5,460 nucleotides of DNA from Emcibacter sp. (lineage in GTDB: Bacteria; Pseudomonadota; Alphaproteobacteria; Sphingomonadales; Emcibacteraceae), in contig JALUWZ010000195.1 of the NCBI GenBank assembly GCA_027019205.1, forward strand, positions 1-5,460, written 5' to 3'. The notes under the pieces are model-generated. The model saw only the letters and a list, made by a program, of their open reading frames with translations, was not told the DNA's origin and did no database searches. A program made the position numbers and the translations under genes. How positions within the stretch are numbered: position 1 is the stretch's first letter; each line of letters opens with the position of its first letter. This document shows, one piece after another, positions 1 to 4,981 of the stretch.

Positions 1-9
1 TGGAGTATT

Positions 10-36
10 AAAAAAGGAGGGGGCCTTTCGGCCCCC
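10..36 (-). terminator. Strong intrinsic terminator, minus strand
   Basis: A perfect 7-bp GC stem pairs 19-25 with 30-36 around a four-base loop (GAAA when read on the minus strand). On the minus strand it is followed by TCC and then six T residues (plus-strand A10-A15). The T-tract lies on the minus-strand 3' side, so it terminates leftward transcripts. It could end the methyltransferase transcript, whose stop codon lies about 140 bp away, or the candidate short RNA that starts near position 80. There is no comparable T-tract on the plus-strand side. Confidence 0.8.
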
Positions 37-80
37 CCGGGGCAATCCTACTTGCCGGGTTGTGCCCGGGTTCAGATTAC
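10..80 (-). ncRNA. Candidate small RNA or attenuated leader, about 70 nt
   Basis: A sigma70-like promoter at 87-115 would start a leftward transcript near position 80, and the intrinsic terminator would end it near position 10. I see no plausible small reading frame in the interval, because stop codons interrupt it at once in the frame that otherwise looks most open. Ahead of the terminator stem the RNA can fold a hairpin GGCAA / TTGCC (56-52 with 45-41) with loop GUAGGA. An outer pairing CCCGG / CCGGG (70-66 with 40-36) can stack on it. I do not recognise a known family. If some transcripts read through, it could instead be the leader of a gene left of the window. The transcript is inferred from promoter plus terminator only. 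Confidence 0.4.
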
Positions 81-86
81 ACTGTG

Positions 87-115
87 ATTATAATATATAA
101 TTCTGGAAAAATCAA
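87..115 (-). promoter_or_regulatory. Sigma70-like promoter reading leftward
   Basis: On the minus strand, TTGATT (115-110; four of six match TTGACA) is separated by exactly 17 bp from TATAAT (92-87; perfect consensus). The expected start site is at about 78-81, just before a GC-rich structured stretch that ends in an intrinsic terminator. The surroundings are very AT-rich, so a chance match to the -10 box is possible. The exact spacing and the terminator in the same direction raise the likelihood. The promoter lies downstream of the methyltransferase stop codon, so it does not drive that gene. Confidence 0.5.
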
Positions 116-134
116 GAAATAATATGTCTAACTA

Positions 135-164
135 ATTGAATCTATTTGTTGATTCTAATTCAAT
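135..164. repeat. Nested inverted repeats in AT-rich spacer
   Basis: ATTGAAT (135-141) and ATTCAAT (158-164) are perfect inverted copies 16 bp apart. Inside them, GAATC (138-142) and GATTC (151-155) form a second inverted pair 8 bp apart. Both pairs centre about 65-70 bp upstream of the inferred leftward start site, a position where an activator could bind. They could also form a weak hairpin in the 3' end of the methyltransferase mRNA, but no T-tract follows, so this is not an intrinsic terminator. In DNA this AT-rich, short repeats of this kind can arise by chance. Confidence 0.3.
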
Positions 165-178
165 GACTTAACACTACT

Positions 179-1054
179 TTAACCATTCTTCCCCCCGAAC
201 ACCTCCGTTAAACTCACCTTGCCTTGTCCCGGCTTCAGGGGTTTTTGCTGGCTTTTGTGGGGGGACCAGCCGAGCAGGTAGATGATGTCGAAGCTGGCGG
301 TAATCCGGCCCCGGGGATTGGTGAATTTTTCCTGATAAATTCTGGCGCATTCGGTCATAAGGCGCGGGGAGGTCAGGCCGCGAAAGCGTTTGACGAGGAT
401 ATTGCTTTCGCCCATGCCGCGCAAATCCTGCATTAACTTAAAGGCCGTGTCATAGGTTACGGTAATCCGGTCAATATCGACCACCGGCAGGGCAAATCCG
501 GCCCGCTGCAGCAGGCTTCCGGCATCGCGGATATCGATAAAGGGCGAGACGCGCGGACTGGCCCCGCCGCAGATATTTATTTCGGCCTCCATCAGGCAAT
601 GACGCAGTTCGATCAGGGTCTCGCCGCCAAATATCGCACCGAGAAACAGGCCGTCAGGCTTTAAGGCCTGCATGATCTGGGCAAGGCAGCCCGGCAGGTC
701 ATTGACCCAGTGCAGGCCGAGATTGCTCAGGACCAGATCAAGGGACCCGGGTCGGTAAGGAAGATATTCCTCATCCGCCTGTAGCGTAACATTGGCAAAT
801 TTCCGCGACAGATCCTGATTAATGACAAATTTATCCGCCAGCAATTTTCCGAGTAGGCCGTTATGACAGCCGAGATCAACAATATGGTGGAAATCCCGGT
901 TGATATCGAGATATTTGTCATGGAGCCTTGTGGCCACTTCCTGCAGGAGAAAATCATATGTTGCAAAATTTTTTGCCGCCCGGTCACGGTTCCGGCGCAG
1001 GGCCATGCGGTCAAAAATAATTGCCGGATTGTCAGAAGGGCTGGTTTTTGTCAT
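179..1054 (-). CDS. NDUFAF5-like class I SAM-dependent protein (methyltransferase fold, complex I maturation type)
   Basis: This is a 291-residue protein with a class I SAM-binding fold, likely cytoplasmic. The N-terminal IFDR motif and helix (about 13-45) lead to the SAM-binding motif VDLGCHNG (59-66). LHWVNDLPG (114-122), LKPDG (131-135) and the RAGF region (184-187) follow. The stretch LRGMGESN (211-218) and the C-terminal GWSPHKSQQKP (262-272) closely resemble human NDUFAF5. NDUFAF5 hydroxylates an arginine of the complex I subunit NDUFS7 (bacterial NuoB) rather than methylating it, so a similar role here is inference. BioC-like methyltransferases share the fold, but the GMGESN signature argues for NDUFAF5. 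In motif I the usual second glycine (GCGxG) is replaced by His64. The ATG at 1054 gives the full N-terminal motif, although its ribosome binding site is weak. The gene diverges from comF across 43 bp. Confidence 0.85.
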   Translation of the reverse strand: MTKTSPSDNPAIIFDRMALRRNRDRAAKNFATYDFLLQEVATRLHDKYLDINRDFHHIVDLGCHNGLLGKLLADKFVINQDLSRKFANVTLQADEEYLPYRPGSLDLVLSNLGLHWVNDLPGCLAQIMQALKPDGLFLGAIFGGETLIELRHCLMEAEINICGGASPRVSPFIDIRDAGSLLQRAGFALPVVDIDRITVTYDTAFKLMQDLRGMGESNILVKRFRGLTSPRLMTECARIYQEKFTNPRGRITASFDIIYLLGWSPHKSQQKPLKPGQGKVSLTEVFGGKNG

Positions 1055-1097
1055 ACTGATCTATATGGCATTTTTGTGATGCGGGGAAAAGACCCAA
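1055..1097. promoter_or_regulatory. Divergent intergenic region between methyltransferase and comF
   Basis: Both genes must start transcription within or near this 43-bp gap, so their promoters probably overlap each other or the neighbouring coding ends. On the minus strand TATAGA (1065-1060) ends five bases before the methyltransferase ATG, without a good -35 partner. On the plus strand TTGTCA (1048-1053) resembles a -35 box but has no good -10 at the right distance. GGGGA (1083-1087) is the likely ribosome binding site of comF, 10 bases before its ATG. Confidence 0.35.
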
Positions 1098-1853
1098 ATG
1101 GGCGTTATTGTAAAAAGCGGGCTGAAACATCATCTGTCAACATGGGGCGTCCGGCTTCTGGATCAGCTTTTGCCGCCGCGCTGTCTGTCCTGCGGGGCGG
1201 GCGTACAGGATAGCGGACGGATTTGCCCCGATTGCTGGAAAGAGCTTGATTTTCTCCAGGGGCCGATGTGCCGCTGTTGTGGTCATCCGTTCGGGTTTGA
1301 TATGGCGGATTCGTTATGTGCCTCCTGTCAGAAAAGCCTGCCGCCATTTGACCGGGCGCGGGCGGCGCTGCGCTATGATGACGGCTCACGGCGGATGATC
1401 ATCTCTTTCAAACATGGTGACCGGGCCGATTACAGCGATTTTTTTGTCCAGTTATTGGTCCAGGCCAGCCAGAACCTGGCCTCTTCTTCGGCCTTTGTCG
1501 TGCCGGTGCCGCTCCATAAAAAGAGGCTGCGACAGCGCCGTTATAATCAGGCGGCGCTGATTGCCCGGAAATTTGCCGCCGGGAAAGGCTTTGACTATGT
1601 TGCGGATATGCTGATCCGTCACCGTTATACCCCGCCCCAGGAAGGCAATTATGGTCAGAGACAGCGCAATGTCGCCGGGGCCTTTGCCTTTAGCGAAAAA
1701 TACCGGGAAAAGATTCAGGACCACCGGATCATTGTGATTGATGATGTCTATACCACCGGGGCCACGGCCAGTGCCTGTGCGCGGATATTGAAGAAGGCCG
1801 GGGCCGGGTCGGTGGAAATTCTGACCCTGGCCCGGGTTTGTTCCGTAACTTGA
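1098..1853 (+). CDS. comF: ComF family phosphoribosyltransferase-like protein with N-terminal zinc fingers
   Basis: The 251-residue protein has the two-part ComF layout. The N-terminal part carries cysteine pairs CLSC (29-32) and CPDC (43-46), then Cys58, Cys60 and Cys61 and the pair CASC (74-77), consistent with zinc binding. The C-terminal part is a type I phosphoribosyltransferase domain. It contains the family segment VPVPLHKKRLRQRRYNQA (135-152) and the PRPP-binding loop VIDDVYTTGAT (213-223), with the paired aspartates at 215-216. ComF is known from DNA uptake in naturally competent bacteria (Bacillus, Haemophilus). Most alphaproteobacteria keep a ComF homologue without known competence, so its substrate and role here are open. 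The ATG at 1098 is preceded by GGGGA. It is the first gene of the rightward run, 59 bp ahead of grxC. Confidence 0.9.
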   Translation: MGVIVKSGLKHHLSTWGVRLLDQLLPPRCLSCGAGVQDSGRICPDCWKELDFLQGPMCRCCGHPFGFDMADSLCASCQKSLPPFDRARAALRYDDGSRRMIISFKHGDRADYSDFFVQLLVQASQNLASSSAFVVPVPLHKKRLRQRRYNQAALIARKFAAGKGFDYVADMLIRHRYTPPQEGNYGQRQRNVAGAFAFSEKYREKIQDHRIIVIDDVYTTGATASACARILKKAGAGSVEILTLARVCSVT

Positions 1854-1878
1854 ATTCCGGTCGGCAATCCCTTATATC
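1850..1878 (+). promoter_or_regulatory. Possible promoter ahead of grxC
   Basis: TTGAAT (1850-1855), which overlaps the comF stop codon, is spaced 17 bp from TATATC (1873-1878). Each hexamer matches the sigma70 consensus at four of six positions. A start near 1885 would leave a leader of about 28 bases before the grxC ATG. It could give grxC and the downstream genes expression independent of comF. The match is modest and the call is tentative. Confidence 0.3.
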
Positions 1879-1899
1879 AAAAAGAGAGTGGATGTGAGC

Positions 1900-1904
1900 G
1901 GAAG
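1900..1904 (+). promoter_or_regulatory. Ribosome binding site of grxC
   Basis: GGAAG lies 8 bases before the ATG at 1913 but only 5 bases before the in-frame GTG at 1910. The spacing favours the ATG as the start of grxC. Another ATG at 1908 is followed directly by TGA in its own frame and cannot be the start. Confidence 0.55.
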
Positions 1905-1912
1905 TTAATGTG

Positions 1913-2167
1913 ATGAAAAAAATTACCATTTATACCAAAATGATGTGCCCCTTTTGCTGGGGGGCCAAGTCCCTGTTGAAAGACAAGGGCCAGACATTCG
2001 AGGAAATTGATATTGGCCGCCATCCGGAACAGCGGGCCGTAATGATTGACCGGGCGTCCGGCGGCCATACGGTGCCGCAAATATTCATAGGCGATGAGTA
2101 TGTCGGTGGCTGTGACGATCTTTATGCGCTGGAGCGGGCCGGCAAGCTCGACGCCCTGTTGGCATAA
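1913..2167 (+). CDS. grxC: Glutaredoxin 3 (GrxC type)
   Basis: This 84-residue protein is a full-length class I dithiol glutaredoxin, a cytoplasmic thiol-disulfide oxidoreductase that uses glutathione to reduce disulfides and glutathionylated proteins. The active site CPFC is at residues 12-15 after the first beta strand (KITIYTK). The cis-proline motif TVPQIFI (53-59) and the glutathione-binding GGCDDL (65-70) are in place. CPFC replaces the more usual CPYC, a conservative change. An in-frame GTG at 1910 would add one residue, but the ATG at 1913 has better spacing to the ribosome binding site. The stop codon overlaps the start of the next gene as TAATG, so translation of the two is probably coupled. 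Confidence 0.93.
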   Translation: MKKITIYTKMMCPFCWGAKSLLKDKGQTFEEIDIGRHPEQRAVMIDRASGGHTVPQIFIGDEYVGGCDDLYALERAGKLDALLA

Positions 2168-3009
2168 TGGCGAAACATAAATTTACCGCAGCACTGGTTC
2201 AAATGTCCTCCACCAATCAGATGGCGGAGAATATAGTCTCGGCAGAGGCCATGATCCGTGAGGCCGCCGCCGGCGGCGCCCATTTGATCCTGACCCCGGA
2301 AATGACAACATTGATGGAATCCGATGGCCGGAGCCTGCGCGAAAAAATCTTTACCGAAGATACGGACCCGGCCCTGCCGGTCTTTCTCGGGCTGGCACAG
2401 GAACTTGGCCTTTGGCTGGTCATTGGCTCAATGGCAATAAAGACGGCGGACGGCAGCATCGCCAATCGCTGTTATATGCTTTCGCCGGAGGGCCGGATTA
2501 CGGCGCGCTATGATAAAATTCATATGTTTGATGTCAATTTGCCGGGCGGGGTGACCTACCGGGAGTCGCGCAGCTACCGGCCCGGACAACAGGCGGTGAT
2601 GGCAAAAACCCCGTGGGGACCACTCGGGCTGTCTATATGTTATGATCTGCGTTTTGCGGGCCTGTACCGAAAACTGGCCCGGGGCGGGGCGGGTATGTTG
2701 AGCATTCCGGCAGCCTTTACCGCCGAAACCGGGGCGGCCCACTGGCATATTCTGCTCAGGGCGCGGGCAATTGAAAATGGCGCTTTTGTCATGGCTCCGG
2801 CCCAGACCGGATGCCATGAGAGCGCAAGTGGCGAAATCCGCAAGACCTATGGTCATTCACTTTTTGTTGACCCTTGGGGGAATATAATAGATGATGGTGG
2901 CGCGGGCGCAGGGATTACGCTGGCGGAAATTGATCTTTCCCTTGTGGACAAGGCCAGATCACGTATTCCGTCATTGAGCCATGACCGGCCTTATGAGATG
3001 AAGAGTTGA
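2167..3009 (+). CDS. Nitrilase-superfamily carbon-nitrogen hydrolase, Nit1-like (probable deaminated glutathione amidase)
   Basis: The 280-residue protein has the complete Glu-Lys-Cys triad of the nitrilase superfamily: Glu45 in LTPEM (42-46), Lys117 in YDKIHMFDV (115-123) and Cys158 in LSICYDLRF (155-163). A supporting glutamate, Glu133, lies in YRES. The KIHMFDV..PGG..YRES context and the length match the Nit1/Nit2 branch, which includes deaminated-glutathione amidase and omega-amidase. Deaminated glutathione forms as a side product of transaminases and is cleaved by Nit1-type enzymes. The one-base overlap with grxC supports that substrate by context, but omega-amidase activity cannot be excluded. 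There is no signal peptide, so it is cytoplasmic. The ATG has no clear ribosome binding site, which fits translational coupling to grxC through TAATG. The next gene begins 33 bp after the stop. Confidence 0.88.
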   Translation: MAKHKFTAALVQMSSTNQMAENIVSAEAMIREAAAGGAHLILTPEMTTLMESDGRSLREKIFTEDTDPALPVFLGLAQELGLWLVIGSMAIKTADGSIANRCYMLSPEGRITARYDKIHMFDVNLPGGVTYRESRSYRPGQQAVMAKTPWGPLGLSICYDLRFAGLYRKLARGGAGMLSIPAAFTAETGAAHWHILLRARAIENGAFVMAPAQTGCHESASGEIRKTYGHSLFVDPWGNIIDDGGAGAGITLAEIDLSLVDKARSRIPSLSHDRPYEMKS

Positions 3010-3042
3010 AACGGGGACGATGCTAGTGGATGGAAGTTTGTT

Positions 3043-3543
3043 ATGATTGTTTTTGATCTCAGATGTGAAGATAATCATGTCTTTGAAGCGTGGTTCCGCA
3101 ATAGCGAGGCCTATGAGCGTCAGGTGCAGGATGGCCATGTACAATGTCCGTTTTGTGGCAGTCAGGAGATCACCAAATCGCTGATGTCACCCAATATTGC
3201 GGTGAAAGGTCATCGGGACCCGGCTGAAAAACAGGACATAATGGTCAATAATCCCATGGTGTCCGCCAGCGCCCATGTGCCGGAAAGCATGGAAGCCAGT
3301 GCCGATGATGTCAAACGTGCGCTTGACCATATGCATGATACGATGAAGAAATTCCGCAAGCATGTTAAAAAAGAATGTGAATATGTCGGCGAAGATTTTG
3401 CCAGCGAGGTCCGGGCCATACATGGGGGCGAGGCCGAAAACCGTGGCATTTACGGGGAAGCCACGCTGGAAGAAACCGAAGAGCTTCTGAATGACGGGAT
3501 GGATATTCTTCCGGTGCCGGGCCTCGGCAAGCTGGACAGCTGA
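3043..3543 (+). CDS. DUF1178 family protein with zinc-ribbon-like N-terminus
   Basis: This 166-residue protein matches the DUF1178 family, which has no known function. The N-terminus reads MIVFDLRC with Cys8, followed by His12 and the FEAWF motif (14-18), then CPFCG (35-39). Cys8, Cys35 and Cys38 with a fourth ligand such as His12 could bind zinc in a ribbon similar to that of FmdB-type regulatory proteins. A variable linker of about residues 55-90 leads to the conserved C-terminal part, with YVGEDFASEVRAIHGGEAE (114-132) and RGIYGEAT (134-141). The ATG has a good ribosome binding site, GGAAG at 3032-3036, six bases upstream. It follows the nitrilase gene by 33 bp and precedes mobA by 2 bp, so it is very likely co-transcribed with both. 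From family knowledge it usually sits next to the nitrilase and glutaredoxin genes in alphaproteobacteria. Confidence 0.88.
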   Translation: MIVFDLRCEDNHVFEAWFRNSEAYERQVQDGHVQCPFCGSQEITKSLMSPNIAVKGHRDPAEKQDIMVNNPMVSASAHVPESMEASADDVKRALDHMHDTMKKFRKHVKKECEYVGEDFASEVRAIHGGEAENRGIYGEATLEETEELLNDGMDILPVPGLGKLDS

Positions 3544-3545
3544 CC

Positions 3546-4172
3546 TTGGTCCGGTCCTCTGTGGCAGCGTCTTCTGTTCTGGGCGTGATCATTGCCGGGG
3601 GACAGTCGCGCAGATTTAATCACGCCAACTCTGAAAAAAACAGTCACCGGGATAAATTCCTGCTGCCGTTCGGTGAGACAACGTTGCTGGGACATATTAT
3701 TGACCGGGCCAGACAACAGCTGCCGGAAGTAATTTTAAACATTAACGGGGATCAGAGGCGGGTGACATCCTATGGCCTTGATGTCATCCCGGATGATGAG
3801 GCGGATACAGGACCGCTGGGTGGTATCCTCGCCGGTCTGAAGGAAGCCGGGGCAAGGGGTTACAGCCATATCGTCACTTTTTCCGGCGATTGCCCGTTTT
3901 TCCCCGATGATTATGGTGACCGGCTGCTTCAGGCAGGCAGGGAAATTGCCGTGGCCTGTACAGGTGAAAAGCCTCATCCGGTTATGGGACTTTTTGCCGT
4001 CTCGTTACAGGATGATCTCGGGGCATATCTTGCGGCGGGTGAGAGACGGGTGATGGTCTGGGTCCGCCGCCATCCCCATGAAAAAGTTGTCTGGGACGAA
4101 AAAACTCCGGACCCGTTTTTTAATATCAACCGCCCGGGTGATCTGGCGCAAGCCGAAGGTTATTTGTCCTGA
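3546..4172 (+). CDS. mobA: Molybdenum cofactor guanylyltransferase MobA
   Basis: MobA transfers GMP from GTP to molybdopterin cofactor, giving the MGD form used by formate dehydrogenases and other DMSO-reductase-family enzymes. The 208-residue protein has the nucleotide-binding motif VIIAGGQSRRF (14-24), DKFLLPFG (36-43), GPLGGILAGL (89-98), the metal-binding region SGDCPFFP (113-120), HPVMGLF (144-150) and FFNINRPGDL (191-200). The loop between Arg23 and Asp36 holds 12 residues where the usual RMGGxDK spacing has four. It also lacks the glycine that normally follows the hydrophobic residue, yet the reading frame stays intact. No ATG is available near the N-terminus. TTG at 3546, two bases after the upstream stop, or GTG at 3561 could start translation, and both lack a strong ribosome binding site, so coupling to the upstream gene is likely. 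The 3' end overlaps fdhD by 13 bp. Confidence 0.88.
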   Translation: MVRSSVAASSVLGVIIAGGQSRRFNHANSEKNSHRDKFLLPFGETTLLGHIIDRARQQLPEVILNINGDQRRVTSYGLDVIPDDEADTGPLGGILAGLKEAGARGYSHIVTFSGDCPFFPDDYGDRLLQAGREIAVACTGEKPHPVMGLFAVSLQDDLGAYLAAGERRVMVWVRRHPHEKVVWDEKTPDPFFNINRPGDLAQAEGYLS

Positions 4173-4981
4173 AATATGAGCCTCTGCCCGGGATCACAAT
4201 AGATATTCATCCCGTCCCTGCGGGTAAAGGCAATCAGGGTCAGGTCTGATTGTTCGGCAAGGGTCAACGCAAGGTCGGTGGTGGCCGATACGGCGGCAAG
4301 CAGCGGAATGCCAAATGTGGCGCATTTATGGACCATCTCGAAACTGCAGCGGCTGGTGATCAGGACAAAGCCGTCTGCCGGGTCAATATCCTCCTGCATC
4401 AAATGACCGATCAGCTTGTCAAGGGCATTATGACGGCCAATATCCTCGCGGATACAGAGAAATTCGCCCCGGGCATTGACAAAGGCCGCAGCATGAAGCG
4501 CCCCGGTTTTCCGGTTGAGAATTTGCCGTTCGGAGATATTCTGCATGCTGTTATGGACAATTTCCGCATTGACTTTAAGTTGGCTTTTAACCGGCACAAG
4601 GGGTCGGATGGCATGATCGAGCCGGTCAACCCCGCATAATCCACAGCCGGTCCGCCCGGCCAGACTGCGCTTGAACCTGTCCAGACGGCTGAAACAGTCC
4701 GGGGTGATTTCAAGGGAGACGATCACCCCCTTGTCATCGGGGGTGATGGTAAGGTCGATAATATCTGAAAGCCGGTCAATAATGCCTTCGGTCAGGCTGA
4801 ATCCGGTGGCAAAGTCCCTGATATCCGTTGGCGAGGTCATCATGACTGCGTGACTGATACAGTTATATTCCAGGGCAAGGGGAATTTCGCAGGCGACATG
4901 ACGCTCTTCCTGCCGGGAGCCATCAGGCCGCCAGATATGCGGCTGCCAGAGGGTTGTTGGCTTGCTCAACTTATCCTTCAT
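4160..4981 (-). CDS. fdhD: FdhD, sulfurtransferase for formate dehydrogenase cofactor
   Basis: FdhD passes sulfur from a cysteine desulfurase (IscS in E. coli) to the Mo-bis(MGD) cofactor, which formate dehydrogenase needs for activity; it is cytoplasmic. Counted from the ATG at 4981, the 273-residue protein has the redox-active pair CGLC at 113-116 (motif TGCGLCG), HAAAF (163-167), the family signature REDIGRHNALDKLIG (178-192), SRCSFEMVHKC (210-220) and SATTDLALTLA (232-242). Its length is close to the 277 residues of the E. coli protein. An in-frame GTG at 4999 would add six residues; I prefer the ATG, although neither has a strong ribosome binding site. The start overlaps the 3' end of ubiG by 11 bp, so the two are probably co-transcribed and coupled. 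Its tail overlaps the convergent mobA, which acts on the same cofactor. Confidence 0.93.
   Translation of the reverse strand: MKDKLSKPTTLWQPHIWRPDGSRQEERHVACEIPLALEYNCISHAVMMTSPTDIRDFATGFSLTEGIIDRLSDIIDLTITPDDKGVIVSLEITPDCFSRLDRFKRSLAGRTGCGLCGVDRLDHAIRPLVPVKSQLKVNAEIVHNSMQNISERQILNRKTGALHAAAFVNARGEFLCIREDIGRHNALDKLIGHLMQEDIDPADGFVLITSRCSFEMVHKCATFGIPLLAAVSATTDLALTLAEQSDLTLIAFTRRDGMNIYCDPGQRLIFQDK

Noticed and set aside
1..86. Two plus-strand frames without stop codons at the left edge, as if a gene ended here
   Set aside because: They lack stops because the stretch is GC-rich. They run through the terminator hairpin and give low-complexity Gly/Pro/Arg peptides with no recognisable motif.
138..155. 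GAATC/GATTC hairpin as a terminator for the methyltransferase gene
   Set aside because: The stem has only five AT-rich base pairs with an 8-base loop, and no T-tract follows in either direction. The hairpin at 19-36 is a far better terminator.
224..436. Plus-strand reading frame of 70 codons
   Set aside because: It lies antisense inside the NDUFAF5-like gene, whose protein motifs are clear. It has no start signal of its own.
863..1213. Plus-strand reading frame of 116 codons spanning the divergent gap
   Set aside because: It overlaps the start of the methyltransferase gene and the first part of comF in another frame, and its peptide shows no domain.
2428..2856. Minus-strand reading frame of 142 codons
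   Set aside because: It is antisense to the nitrilase-family gene, which has a full catalytic triad. The peptide shows no recognisable motif.
3634..3640. Run of seven A in mobA as a programmed frameshift site
   Set aside because: The zero frame runs through it without a break and keeps all MobA motifs on both sides, so no frameshift is needed.
4250..4639. Plus-strand reading frame of 129 codons
   Set aside because: It is antisense to fdhD, whose family signatures cover the same region. It is a by-product of codon bias.
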